From the NCBI GenBank assembly GCA_905205855.1, contig CAJLFL010000018.1, forward strand, positions 1 to 16,827: a stretch of DNA of 16,827 nucleotides, in the 5' to 3' direction. The position numbers and the translations under genes were made by a program. The notes under the pieces are model-generated. The model did no database searches and had not been told where the DNA came from. It worked only from the letters and a program-made list of their open reading frames with translations. The number at the start of each line of letters is the position of its first letter. Positions within the stretch are counted from its first letter, which is position 1. This DNA is from an uncultured Eubacteriales bacterium. GTDB lineage: Bacteria; Bacillota; Clostridia; Monoglobales; Monoglobaceae. Of the stretch, positions 1 through 8,826 are shown in pieces.

Positions 1-3000
1 GCACCCCCTCCAGCCTGAGCTTTGGCGGTGTGTCATCAGCCATATCAAGGTTTCCACTGACAGCAACTATTTTATCTGTCTGAAGCAATGCCTCATACTT
101 TCTCAAAAGACTTGGAAATACTATAACCTCTATTGTGCCGGTTAAATCCTCAAGTTCAACATAACGCATCATCTCTCCTTTTTTTGTAACCTGATTCCTT
201 ACCTCTGTTATTATTCCGGAAAGTGTAACAACTGAACCGATATTGTATCTGTTATCCTCATTTTCTTTTATATCCGCAATTTCTGCCGTTGCTGATTTTT
301 TAAGGCTTTCCTTATACCTGTTAAGCGGATGACCTGAAATATACATTCCAATGCACTCGCGTTCCATTGAAAGAATTTCACGTTCATCAAACTCCGCCAA
401 ATCCGGGAAGCTGTCGTCATCACCATGCGTTTGTCCAAGCATTGTACCAAACATATCCAGCTGACCTGGCATAACAGATTTATTCTCACTTACTGCATCA
501 TCCAAAACCTTTTCATAAACCGCGAGAAGCACAGAACGTTTAAGCTCCATACTGTCAAACGCTCCGCATTTAATCAGTCCCTCTATTACTCGCTTGTTTA
601 TTTTATGCCCTGCCATACGGCGGCAGAATTCTCTGAATCCGGTAAAGCTTCCGCCGCTTTCACGCTCATTTACTATCTCGTCAACCACGGCAGAGCCTAC
701 ATTTTTAACAGCCGCAAGTCCAAAACGTATTTTCCCGTCGTCAACAGAAAACTGTTTTCCGCTTTTGTTTATGTCAGGCGGAAGAATTGTTATTCCCATT
801 CCTTTGGCAACAGAAATGTACTTTGTTATCTTGTCCGATTTTTCTATGAATGATGTAAGGATTGCCGCGAAAAATTCCACAGGATAGTGACATTTAAGCC
901 ATGCTGTCTGAAAGGCAACAACCGCATATGCAGCTGCATGTGATTTATTAAATGCATATGATGCAAAATCCATCATTTCATCAAATATCGATGCCGCAAT
1001 TTTTTCATCCATACCGCGTTTTACTGCGCCTTCTACAATTTGTCCACCATCTGACGTTCCGTAAATAAAATTGTGTCTTTCCTTTGCCATTACATCGGCT
1101 TTTTTCTTTGACATTGCCCTGCGTACCAAATCTGCTCTGCCAAGAGAATAACCGCCAAGTTCGCGTACAATCTGCATTACCTGTTCCTGATAAACTATAC
1201 ACCCGTAGGTGACATTTAAGATATGTTCAAGCATCGGATGTTTGTATCTGACTGCTTTGGGATTCTTCTTATTGGCAACATACATAGGTATTGAATCCAT
1301 AGGACCCGGACGATATAAGGAAATTCCTGCTATAATATCCTCCAGCGAATCCGGCTGAAGCTCTTTCATAAACTGTTTCATTCCACCGCTTTCAAGCTGA
1401 AATACGCCATCGGTTTCCCCTGCGGAAATCATATCATAGGTTTCCTCATCTTCAAAGTCAGGATGCTCTATATCAGGTTTTATACCCGTCTGTGTATATA
1501 TATGGTTGACTGCATCCCTTATGACTGTCAGAGTTCTCAGTCCGAGAAAGTCCATTTTAAGAAGTCCAAGACGTTCAATAGTTGTCATTGTAAACTGTGT
1601 TGTAATAACATCATCATTTTTCTGCAGCGGGACATATTCCTGCACCGGCTTGCGCGTAATAACCACACCTGCCGCATGTGTAGAGGTATGCCGCGGCAAG
1701 CCTTCAAGTGCTCTCGCCGTATCAAGCAGCTCTCTTATTTTTGAATCGGCATCATACATTTCTTTAAGCTTATAGTTTATTTTTAAGGCATTGTCTATGC
1801 TGATGTCAAGTTCCTTCGGGATCTGCTTTGCAACATTATCCACCACACCGTACGGGATATTCAATGCACGTCCGACATCACGTACCGCCAGCCTTGCAGC
1901 CATAGTACCGAATGTGACAATCTGACACACCTGCGACGCGCCGTATTTTCGGTTTACATATTCTATAACCTCTCCGCGCCGCTCATAACAAAAATCTATA
2001 TCTATATCCGGCATGCTTACTCTTTCCGGATTTAAAAAACGTTCAAAAATAAGCCCGTATCTTATAGGATCAATATTAGTAATGTGCAGACAATAGGAAA
2101 CCACGCTTCCGGCTGCGCTTCCTCTGCCGGGTCCTACCATAATTCCGCTGCTTCTGGCAAAACGGATAAAATCCCACACAATAAGAAAATAGTCCACATA
2201 GCCCATGCTTTTGATAATATCAAGCTCATATTCAAGGCGCTTGCGTACTGTTCCGTCATCATTCGGATATCTCTCTGCCATTCCCTCGTCAGTCAGCCTG
2301 CAGAGATATTCGTATGACGTCAGTCCATCCGGAACATCAAATTTAGGAAGATGAAGCTTTCCGAATTCAATTTCAACATTACATCTGTCCGCAATCCGCT
2401 GAGTATTCTTTATTGCTTCAGGTATATATGAAAACAATTCATTCATTTCTGCTTCGGATTTTAAATACAGCTGATCTGTCGACATTTTCATTCTGTCAGG
2501 ATCGTCAACTGTTTTTCCCATCTGTATACACATAAGAACATCCTGATATTTTGCATCTTCCTTCAGCACATAATGAATATCATTAGTAACAACGGTTTGC
2601 AAATTAAGTTCTTTTGCAACGGCAAGCAGACCGCGGTTCAGCTTTTGCTGTTCAATTATACCGTGATCCTGAAGTTCTATAAAATACCTGTCACGACCGA
2701 AAATTTCCGTAAATTCCTCCGCGCGGCGTTTTGCCTCGTCATAATTATCCGAAAGAATATTAACAGATACAACACCCGACATACATGCGCTGAGTGCAAT
2801 TATACCCTCGTTATACTCTCTCAAAAGTTCCATATCTATTCTCGGCTTATAATAATATCCCTCGGTATATCCCATAGATACAAGCTTTATAAGATTATGA
2901 TATCCAATATCATTTTCAGCAAGCAAAATAAGGTGGCAGCTGCGTGAATCATATTCATGCACCTTATCTAATCTCGAACGTGCCGCAACATAAACCTCGC

Positions 3001-3193
3001 AACCGAGAATCGGTTTTATTCCCTGTGATTTTGCATATTCGTAAAACTCAATTACACCGAACATATTGCCGTGATCGGTGATTGCAATAGCAGTCTGTCC
3101 AAGTTCTTTTGCACGGTCAATCAGTTTTTTTATTGTTCCTTCCCCATCCAACAGACTATATGCTGTATGAGTATGCAAATGCACAAACGCCAT
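1..3193 (-). CDS. dnaE: DNA polymerase III subunit alpha (DnaE), C-terminus cut by window edge
   Basis: Catalytic alpha subunit of the replicative DNA polymerase III (C-family polymerase). The frame is open from ATG at 3193 to the left edge (1064 codons), so roughly the last 100 residues of a normal ~1150-residue protein are outside the window. An N-terminal PHP domain begins MAFVHLHTHTAYS, with H7/H9 and a TDHGN motif at D40-H41. The palm has PDIDIDF with the catalytic aspartates D398 and D400, and KMDFLGLRTL with the third aspartate at D548. A helix-hairpin-helix segment (GLAAVKNVG) lies near residue 820, and an OB-fold begins near residue 980. The start has a good ribosome site (GGAAAGGAG). 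The gene follows whiA by 38 bp as the last operon member visible. No frameshift or missing catalytic residue was seen. In related Clostridia the next gene is often pfkA; that part is not visible here. Confidence 0.96.
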   Translation of the reverse strand, partial: MAFVHLHTHTAYSLLDGEGTIKKLIDRAKELGQTAIAITDHGNMFGVIEFYEYAKSQGIKPILGCEVYVAARSRLDKVHEYDSRSCHLILLAENDIGYHNLIKLVSMGYTEGYYYKPRIDMELLREYNEGIIALSACMSGVVSVNILSDNYDEAKRRAEEFTEIFGRDRYFIELQDHGIIEQQKLNRGLLAVAKELNLQTVVTNDIHYVLKEDAKYQDVLMCIQMGKTVDDPDRMKMSTDQLYLKSEAEMNELFSYIPEAIKNTQRIADRCNVEIEFGKLHLPKFDVPDGLTSYEYLCRLTDEGMAERYPNDDGTVRKRLEYELDIIKSMGYVDYFLIVWDFIRFARSSGIMVGPGRGSAAGSVVSYCLHITNIDPIRYGLIFERFLNPERVSMPDIDIDFCYERRGEVIEYVNRKYGASQVCQIVTFGTMAARLAVRDVGRALNIPYGVVDNVAKQIPKELDISIDNALKINYKLKEMYDADSKIRELLDTARALEGLPRHTSTHAAGVVITRKPVQEYVPLQKNDDVITTQFTMTTIERLGLLKMDFLGLRTLTVIRDAVNHIYTQTGIKPDIEHPDFEDEETYDMISAGETDGVFQLESGGMKQFMKELQPDSLEDIIAGISLYRPGPMDSIPMYVANKKNPKAVRYKHPMLEHILNVTYGCIVYQEQVMQIVRELGGYSLGRADLVRRAMSKKKADVMAKERHNFIYGTSDGGQIVEGAVKRGMDEKIAASIFDEMMDFASYAFNKSHAAAYAVVAFQTAWLKCHYPVEFFAAILTSFIEKSDKITKYISVAKGMGITILPPDINKSGKQFSVDDGKIRFGLAAVKNVGSAVVDEIVNERESGGSFTGFREFCRRMAGHKINKRVIEGLIKCGAFDSMELKRSVLLAVYEKVLDDAVSENKSVMPGQLDMFGTMLGQTHGDDDSFPDLAEFDEREILSMERECIGMYISGHPLNRYKESLKKSATAEIADIKENEDNRYNIGSVVTLSGIITEVRNQVTKKGEMMRYVELEDLTGTIEVIVFPSLLRKYEALLQTDKIVAVSGNLDMADDTPPKLRLEGV

Positions 3194-3231
3194 ATGAGTT
3201 TACTCCTTTCCATATTTTTATCCGCATTGTC

Positions 3232-4134
3232 TTATTCTGCCATTTCAATAAGCTTTTTCATCCGCCGGTTTACACCTGATTTTGTCATAGGCGGGTTCAT
3301 AAGTCTTCCAAGCTCACTCAGACTTAAATCCTTGTGCTTGAGTCTGAGAAACGCTGTTTCGCGCAAATCATCCGGAATATTCTCCAGCCCTATTGTTTCG
3401 CTCAGCCTTTCAATCGCATATACCTGTCTTACAGATGCATTTATTGTTTTTTCGAGATTTGCCGTTTCAATATTGACAGAACGGTTAAAATCATTACGTA
3501 TTTCTTTTTCGATTTTTATGTTCAAAAGGGACATTTGCGACTTAAACGCCTCAAGATATGCAAGAAAGTCAGAAATTGTTTCGCTGTTTTTTGTATACAA
3601 AACATATTTTGATTTTCTTACGGTGTGTTTGAACTCAAAGCCGCTCTCGCTTAAAAGCTCGTTCATATCGCGGCTTAGTCCGAGATATGGCGTAACAAAT
3701 TCCAGATTATAATTCTTGCTTGGATTTATAACTGTACCGCCACTCATGAACGCCCCTTTTATAAAGGCTCGGCGGCAGCAATCAGATTGTATCAGACCGC
3801 GGAATATTCTGTAACGTATTACTCCGGTTGACGGATCAAGCAATTTAAGCCTGTCCAATATCCGCAGAATTTTTTCGGAATCCGAAACCTCAGCAATATA
3901 CCGAGCAGCCGCTCCGCTGCCGCTCTGCTTTGAATCAATCTTCAATCCAAGGCTTTTGCCAAGCTTGATATACTTATTCAAGACATCAATATTTCCGGTT
4001 ATAAACTTAATTACGCTGCCGTTTATCAATGCCCCAAAAAGCATCAATCCCATATACTCAGCCTTATCGCAGCAGTCAAATTCATTATTTGCAAGACACA
4101 GTTCTTCTTTGACCGTACTTGAAAATGATTTCAT
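3232..4134 (-). CDS. whiA: DNA-binding protein WhiA
   Basis: WhiA is a DNA-binding protein that in Bacillota affects cell division, chromosome segregation and growth; in actinomycetes it is a sporulation regulator. The 300-residue length is normal. The N-terminus (FSSTVKEELCLA, then a Cys-Cys pair and AEYMGLMLFGALI) matches the LAGLIDADG-homing-endonuclease-like domain, which lacks nuclease activity in this family. The C-terminus carries the signature helix-turn-helix (LSLSELGRLMNPPMTKSG, then NRRMKKL), just before the stop. The start ATG follows an AAGGATGAGGG sequence. It lies 14 bp downstream of yvcK and 38 bp upstream of dnaE, so it is almost certainly co-transcribed. The rapZ-yvcK-whiA triad is one of the most conserved gene strings in Bacillota, which supports the call independently of the motifs. 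Confidence 0.95.
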   Translation of the reverse strand: MKSFSSTVKEELCLANNEFDCCDKAEYMGLMLFGALINGSVIKFITGNIDVLNKYIKLGKSLGLKIDSKQSGSGAAARYIAEVSDSEKILRILDRLKLLDPSTGVIRYRIFRGLIQSDCCRRAFIKGAFMSGGTVINPSKNYNLEFVTPYLGLSRDMNELLSESGFEFKHTVRKSKYVLYTKNSETISDFLAYLEAFKSQMSLLNIKIEKEIRNDFNRSVNIETANLEKTINASVRQVYAIERLSETIGLENIPDDLRETAFLRLKHKDLSLSELGRLMNPPMTKSGVNRRMKKLIEMAE

Positions 4135-4148
4135 TTGCCCTCATCCTT

Positions 4149-5216
4149 TCACTGATGCAGACCGCGTTTCGGTGTATAAAGCATAACCCCGTCCTCGTTC
4201 ACATCGCTGTATCTGGAAAAATTGTAAACATCTATTATAGCATCAGCAAGCACAGACGGATTATGTCTTATATAGCGCTCATTTTCTATTCCGACAAGAT
4301 TACGCGGAAACAAGCGTATTCCCGTCCCTTCAAATTTATTAATATCAGGCTCTACCGGTTCGGAATCCTCCTCAGTATACTTTGCCAAAAGCGGTGATTC
4401 AACTGCATTTGTATTTATAATACAATAATCTATGAATCCGGGATATGTATGGTCAAGTATTGCTTTTACATGGTCATATGCAGTATATCCGTCTGTTTCT
4501 CCCGGCTGAGTCATTATGTTATTTATATAAACAACCGGAACCTTTGATGCTTTAATACATTCGAGCACGTCCGGAATAACAAGATTTGGCAATATACTTG
4601 TATACAGGCTTCCGGGTCCGAGTGTTATAATATCCGCTCCGGCGATTTCCTCAGCTACCTCAGGAATCATTTCAACGCATTTATCCAGTTTTTTGTTTTT
4701 AGGCTGAAGTGCAATGCTTTTAATTCTTGAACCCATAACGCTTACACATTTGCCTATTGCCGATTCGCCCACCACTTCTTTTCCGTTTTCAAGCTCGGCA
4801 ACAAGCTCGGAATCCGTAACCGTAACCGGCAAAACCTTTCCCTGTACATTTAAAACGTTGCTTACGTTCTGAACAGCGGTTATGAAATCCCCGCTGAATA
4901 TTTCATTCATTGCAGCAAGAAATAAGTTGCCGAAGTTCTGACCGGAAAGACTTCCGTGTTTAAATCTGTATCTCAGCAGCTTTTCCATAATCGGCTCTGT
5001 CTTTGACAGTGCAAGTATACAGTTTCTTATATCTCCCGGTGGAAGCATATTCATATCTCGCCGCAGAACACCGCTGCCGCCGCCGTCATCCGCCATGGTA
5101 ACCACCGCAGTAATGTTCTCTACATATTCTTTAAGACCGCGCAGCATTGTAGAAAGTCCTGTTCCGCCGCCAAAAGCAACAATTTTCGGTTCTGCTTTTT
5201 TATTATAATTTATCAT
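4149..5216 (-). CDS. yvcK: YvcK/GluP family gluconeogenesis and morphology factor
   Basis: YvcK (GluP) proteins are CofD-like nucleotide-sugar-binding proteins. They are needed for growth on gluconeogenic carbon sources and for normal cell-wall deposition; UDP-sugar binding has been shown for the B. subtilis protein. Here 355 residues include the N-terminal Rossmann-like motif AFGGGTGLSTMLRGLK (from residue 14) and the MADDGGGSGVLRRD loop (about 41-54). LPPGDIRNCILAL follows, and TLGPGSLYTSILPNLVIP and YINNIMTQPGETDGY lie further on, all typical of the family. The more common DDGGSSG loop is DDGGGSG here, a mild variation. The ATG at 5216 follows GGGTGAG. It sits 30 bp after rapZ and 14 bp before whiA. 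Relatives in other phyla make coenzyme F420 (CofD), but the neighbours point to YvcK. Confidence 0.94.
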   Translation of the reverse strand: MINYNKKAEPKIVAFGGGTGLSTMLRGLKEYVENITAVVTMADDGGGSGVLRRDMNMLPPGDIRNCILALSKTEPIMEKLLRYRFKHGSLSGQNFGNLFLAAMNEIFSGDFITAVQNVSNVLNVQGKVLPVTVTDSELVAELENGKEVVGESAIGKCVSVMGSRIKSIALQPKNKKLDKCVEMIPEVAEEIAGADIITLGPGSLYTSILPNLVIPDVLECIKASKVPVVYINNIMTQPGETDGYTAYDHVKAILDHTYPGFIDYCIINTNAVESPLLAKYTEEDSEPVEPDINKFEGTGIRLFPRNLVGIENERYIRHNPSVLADAIIDVYNFSRYSDVNEDGVMLYTPKRGLHQ

Positions 5217-5246
5217 TTACTCACCCACACATCAAAATAAAACAAT

Positions 5247-6107
5247 CTATACATGCTTCTGTATGTCCCTGTGAGCTATAAGGACATTATGTTTCGCGCT
5301 GTTGAGTTTTTTATATAACTCCTCTGCGATAGTAACGCTTCTGTGATGTCCGCCGGTACACCCTATTCCTATGACAAGCTGTGATTTTCCCTCTTTGATG
5401 TAATGCGGAATAAGATAGTCTATCATAGTATAAAGCATATTTAAAAATTCCTTGCTTTGCGGATATTGCATTACATAGTCTCGTACACATGTTTCAAGCC
5501 CTGTATGCTCTCTGAGTTCCGGAATATAAAACGGGTTAGGCAAAAATCTTACATCAAAAACCAAATCCGCATCAAGCGGTATTCCATACTTAAAACCAAA
5601 TGACACAACATGAGTCATAATCCCCTCATAAGCTTTTTCTCCGCCGTAAATAGCTGTTATATGCGCTTTAAGCTGTGATGTAGAGGTATTTGAGGTATCA
5701 ATTATATGCGTTGCCTTCTTACGTACTTCTTCAAGCAACATTTTCTCGCGGCGGATACCGTCTATAACTCTGCCGTTTACGGCAAGCGGATGGCTCCTGC
5801 GTGTTTCTTTATACCGTTTAATCAAAACCTCCTCGGACGCTTCAAGAAATACAATTTCATAATCGTATCCCATTTCAGCAAGCTGATCAAGACTTCCGGC
5901 AAGCTGGTCAAATAATTTGCCGCCGCGGATATCACATACCAAAACAGCAGTATCGTTGGGTTCTGATGCCTTATGATATATCTCTGCAAATTTAGGAATA
6001 AGCTCAGGCGGCATATTATCCACACAATAAAATCCGAGATCTTCCATGGCTTTAACTACCTGAGATTTTCCGGCACCGCTTAATCCGGTAACAATTATAA
6101 ATTTCAT
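5247..6107 (-). CDS. rapZ: RapZ/YvcJ nucleotide-binding regulator
   Basis: RapZ is a P-loop nucleotide-binding protein. In E. coli it is an RNA-binding adaptor that senses glucosamine-6-phosphate; in Bacillota the orthologue YvcJ hydrolyses GTP and ATP and its target is less clear. The 286-residue length is typical. Visible are a Walker A motif GLSGAGKS (residues 8-15), the CVDNMPPELIPKF segment after it, a Walker B-like VLVCDIRGG (D59), VRFLPNPFYIPELREHTG in the middle, and the C-terminal signature GCTGGHHRSV (249-258). The ATG lies only 2 bp after the murB stop, and its ribosome site (GGGGAG) sits inside the end of murB, suggesting translational coupling. yvcK follows 30 bp downstream. Confidence 0.95.
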   Translation of the reverse strand: MKFIIVTGLSGAGKSQVVKAMEDLGFYCVDNMPPELIPKFAEIYHKASEPNDTAVLVCDIRGGKLFDQLAGSLDQLAEMGYDYEIVFLEASEEVLIKRYKETRRSHPLAVNGRVIDGIRREKMLLEEVRKKATHIIDTSNTSTSQLKAHITAIYGGEKAYEGIMTHVVSFGFKYGIPLDADLVFDVRFLPNPFYIPELREHTGLETCVRDYVMQYPQSKEFLNMLYTMIDYLIPHYIKEGKSQLVIGIGCTGGHHRSVTIAEELYKKLNSAKHNVLIAHRDIQKHV

Positions 6108-6109
6108 GA

Positions 6110-7024
6110 TTAAAACTCCCCTATAAATCGCACCTCAGGCATAAGCTCATAGCCCGAATCCTCTTTCACTTTCTTTTGCACCATTGATATAAGTGCTCTT
6201 ACATCTGCAGCCGTTGCTCCCTTGTCATTTATTATAAAGCCGGCATGTTTTTCGGAAACCGATGCTCCGCCGACACGCGCACCCATAAGACCTGAATCCT
6301 GTATAAGCTTTCCGGCAAAAGCGCCCTCCGGACGTTTAAACGTACTGCCGGCACTTGGAAAATTAAGCGGCTGCTTTTCAATTCTTTTTGCAGACAGCTC
6401 ATTCATCTGCGCCTTAATATTGTCCGGATTTCCCTCAGTCAGTTCTATGGTACACCCAAGTATTACACATCCGGGATCAGTCATAAACAAGCTGCTTCTG
6501 TATCCAAATGCACAATCTCTGGCATCTATAGTTCTGCGTATTCCCTGTGAATCTATATATGTTACTGATTTAACAACCTGTTTCATCTCGCCTCCGTATG
6601 CTCCGGCATTCATGTAAAGCGCACCGCCGAGAGTCCCCGGTATTCCTGCCGCAAATTCAAGCCCGGTCAGGCAGTTGCCGCATGCCATGTTTGCAAGCCT
6701 CGACAGCTTGATTCCTGCACATGCAGTAATAATACTATCATCTGCGGTTACCGCGCTAAACTGATTACCTATTTTTATAACAACACCTCTTATACCTTTA
6801 TCACCTACAAGTATATTAGATCCGTTTCCTATAACAATATACGGAATATTTATTTGTTTAAGCAGTTTTACAAGTGCTTCAGCCTGATTCATATTTGAAG
6901 GCTCGGCAAGCAAATCTGCCGAACCGCCTATCTTAAATGTAGTGTGACGGCTCATAGGCTCATTTATACGAACCATAGATGATGTAACGATTTCTGAAAT
7001 CAGCCTTATAACTGTATCGGTCAA
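6110..7024 (-). CDS. murB: UDP-N-acetylenolpyruvoylglucosamine reductase (MurB)
   Basis: MurB is a cytoplasmic FAD enzyme that uses NADPH to reduce UDP-GlcNAc-enolpyruvate to UDP-MurNAc, the second committed step of peptidoglycan synthesis. The 304 residues contain the FAD-binding segments RHTTFKIGGSAD (26-37), IGNGSNILV (65-73) and GLEFAAGIPGTLGGALYMNA (121-140). Tyr175-Arg176 follows. The catalytic Ser227 lies in SAGSTFKRP, and the essential Glu297 in PEVRF near the end. This is the shorter Gram-positive form. The start is a TTG at 7024, chosen because AGGGGGC sits 6-7 bases upstream and no in-frame ATG lies at a suitable distance. It lies 12 bp after the PHP gene and 2 bp before rapZ. Confidence 0.95.
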   Translation of the reverse strand: MTDTVIRLISEIVTSSMVRINEPMSRHTTFKIGGSADLLAEPSNMNQAEALVKLLKQINIPYIVIGNGSNILVGDKGIRGVVIKIGNQFSAVTADDSIITACAGIKLSRLANMACGNCLTGLEFAAGIPGTLGGALYMNAGAYGGEMKQVVKSVTYIDSQGIRRTIDARDCAFGYRSSLFMTDPGCVILGCTIELTEGNPDNIKAQMNELSAKRIEKQPLNFPSAGSTFKRPEGAFAGKLIQDSGLMGARVGGASVSEKHAGFIINDKGATAADVRALISMVQKKVKEDSGYELMPEVRFIGEF

Positions 7025-7036
7025 AGTTTTTGCCCC

Positions 7037-7750
7037 CTAATTTTTAAATTCTTTTAAATATCTTTCAAACCTTTCTCTGTTAAGGTTCATTATAAGATTT
7101 TCCGGAAAATCTATCTTTTCCAGAACAGCCAGAGCCTTATCAAATACTCCTACCTGAAACGGTGCGTGTGCATCGGAGGATACAACTATCTTAGCTCCGA
7201 TTTTTTTACAGTATTCAGCTATTTTGCCGCAAATCACATCACTTCCCGGACGTACGGCAAACGAATGATTATTTATTTCTATGCATTTATTTGCAGCCTT
7301 TGCCGCCTCGATTACAGGTTCGTGTTCAAACTGATATGCGGTCTGTCCCATATGTCCTAAAACAGTCACATACGGATTTTTTATTACATTCAGCCACGTT
7401 TTTGTATGTTCTTCGACAGTACGCGGTTTAAAACACGGTCTGTGAATCGACGCAATCATCATATCCATTTTCTTTTGTATGCTGACAGGAAAATCAAGAC
7501 TTCCGTCAACATCAAGTATATTAGCTTCAGCTCCCTTTATAAGACGCACACCGTCTATCTCCTCCGGCAATTCTGCCATAGTTTCAAAATGCCATATATG
7601 AGGGGCATCTGGAATCTGAGGTCCATGATCTGTCATGCAGACCAGCTCAATTCCTCTCTTTTTTGCTTCTGTGATATTTTCAATTATAGTTCCAAATGCA
7701 TGTGTGCTGCAATTTGTATGCGTATGCGTATCGGCTAAAATTTTAATCAT
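7037..7750 (-). CDS. PHP-domain phosphatase, YcdX-like
   Basis: A stand-alone 237-residue PHP-family metal-dependent phosphoesterase, related to YcdX-type phosphatases and histidinol phosphatases. The metal-binding motifs appear in order: DTHTHTNCSTHAFG (H9, H11, H17), CMTDHGPQIPD (D41-H42), SIHRPCF, GHMGQTAYQF, EINNHSF and VVSSDAHAPFQVG. This is the trinuclear metal site expected of an active enzyme. The start ATG has AAGGAAGTGG just upstream. It lies 24 bp after hprK and 12 bp before murB. The motifs show the fold and likely hydrolysis of a phosphate ester, but not the substrate. Histidinol phosphatase is possible, yet no histidine genes are nearby. A role tied to sugar-phosphate or cell-wall metabolism is only inferred from the operon. 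Confidence 0.85.
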   Translation of the reverse strand: MIKILADTHTHTNCSTHAFGTIIENITEAKKRGIELVCMTDHGPQIPDAPHIWHFETMAELPEEIDGVRLIKGAEANILDVDGSLDFPVSIQKKMDMMIASIHRPCFKPRTVEEHTKTWLNVIKNPYVTVLGHMGQTAYQFEHEPVIEAAKAANKCIEINNHSFAVRPGSDVICGKIAEYCKKIGAKIVVSSDAHAPFQVGVFDKALAVLEKIDFPENLIMNLNRERFERYLKEFKN

Positions 7751-7774
7751 TTTACCACTTCCTTATTTACTGTC

Positions 7775-8708
7775 TTATTCTGCCGCAAAGCCTCCGACAT
7801 GCTCCGCTATTCTGCGGTTAAGTTCTTCTGCCGCATTATAGCCAAGCATTTTCTGCCTGTTGTTCATTGCCGCAACCTCAAATATTACCGCAAGGTTTCT
7901 GCCGGGCCGAACCGGTATTGTCAGCGACGGAATATCAAGCCCCAAAATATTTGTGTATTCATCCACAAGACCAAGTCTGTCATACTGCTTGCCGTGTTCC
8001 CACGCCTCAAGATGTATTATAAGGTCAATTTTTTCGGAATCCTTAACAGCGCCCATACCAAAAATATTCTTTACATCAACTATTCCTATACCGCGGATTT
8101 CAATAAAATGCCTTATAATATCCGGCGAAAACCCAACAAGAGATTTAGACGAAACCTTTTTTATCTCAACAGCGTCATCCGCAACCAGTCTATGACCGCG
8201 CTTAATAAGCTCAACCGCCGCCTCACTCTTACCGACACCGCTGTCACCCATTATCAGAACACCCTGACCGTATATCTCTACCAATACGCCGTGTCTTGTA
8301 ATTCGCGGAGCAAGCTCAACATTAAGATATGCATTAAGCGTACTTGTGAAGTAAGAAGTCGGATGTGCCGTACGCAAAACCGGTGTTTCATATTCTACGG
8401 CAAGCTTCATCATTTCAGGCATAGCTGTTCCGTTTCTTGTTATTACAACCGCAGTAACGTGCTGTTCAAAAAGCTTTTTCAAAGCATTATAACGTTCCTC
8501 TGAGGTCATTGTGGCAAGGTATGTGTTCTCTACCATACCGAAAACCTGTATGCGCTTTGAATCAAAATAATCAAAAAAAACCGGTTATCTGCAAGCCGGG
8601 ACGGTTGAGGTCAGCCGTATCGACCATAATCTTCCGATCCGGATAATAAAGCTTCTCAAGCTTCATTTCTTTTACAACTTTATTTAATTCAACACTAAAC
8701 TTTTCCAT
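7775..8708 (-). CDS. hprK: HPr kinase/phosphorylase, reading frame broken at an eight-T run
   Basis: HprK phosphorylates and dephosphorylates Ser46 of the phosphotransferase protein HPr, the trigger of CcpA-dependent carbon catabolite repression. An ATG at 8708 with a strong AGAGGTGG site opens 45 codons (MEKFSVELNK...LNRPGLQITGFF), then hits TGA at 8571-8573 directly after eight Ts. Dropping one T gives ITGFFDYFDSKRIQVFGMVE and a continuous 310-residue protein, the usual family length. Downstream are AHPTSYFTSTLNAYL, Walker A GDSGVGKS (154-161 of the joined protein), VADDAVEI and the EIRGIGIVDVKNIFGMGAV signature. Without the repair, the longest piece starts at ATG 8536 (253 residues), with no ribosome site. 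Possible causes are a sequencing error, a real inactivating indel, or transcriptional slippage. It is the first gene of the operon. Confidence 0.9.
8573..8580 (-). other. T8 homopolymer at the hprK frameshift
   Basis: Eight consecutive Ts on the coding strand. A run of seven (or ten) keeps hprK in frame; eight puts TGA immediately after the run. The sequence on both sides matches the conserved HprK N-terminal region, so the fault is confined to this run. Confidence 0.9.
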
Positions 8709-8774
8709 TCAAGTCCACCTCTGTTTTATTTTTAGCTTTGTCATACAGGAATTTAAAACTTTTATATCTTATAA

Positions 8775-8803
8775 ATTATACTTTTTTTATTGTTAAATGT
8801 CAA
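8775..8803 (-). promoter_or_regulatory. hprK operon promoter (consensus -35/-10)
   Basis: On the minus strand, TTGACA (8798-8803) and TATAAT (8775-8780) are separated by exactly 17 bases, a perfect vegetative sigma factor promoter. The predicted start of transcription is near 8768, about 60 bases before the hprK ATG at 8708. It is the obvious promoter for the seven-gene operon. Confidence 0.88.
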
Positions 8804-8826
8804 CATTATAAGGCAATTTAATTTTC

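Noticed and set aside
425..3712. Several plus-strand open frames of 70-213 codons opposite dnaE and whiA
   Set aside because: They lie antisense to strongly supported genes, have no ribosome sites or recognisable motifs, and show the unnatural composition of shadow frames.
4149..5216. CofD-type F420 biosynthesis transferase instead of YvcK
   Set aside because: The length, the DDGGGSG loop and the rapZ-yvcK-whiA context all favour YvcK.
7799..8503. A 234-codon plus-strand frame opposite hprK
   Set aside because: Long, but fully antisense to a gene with clear catalytic motifs; it is rich in Lys/Arg/Asn/Tyr/Cys with no domain pattern.
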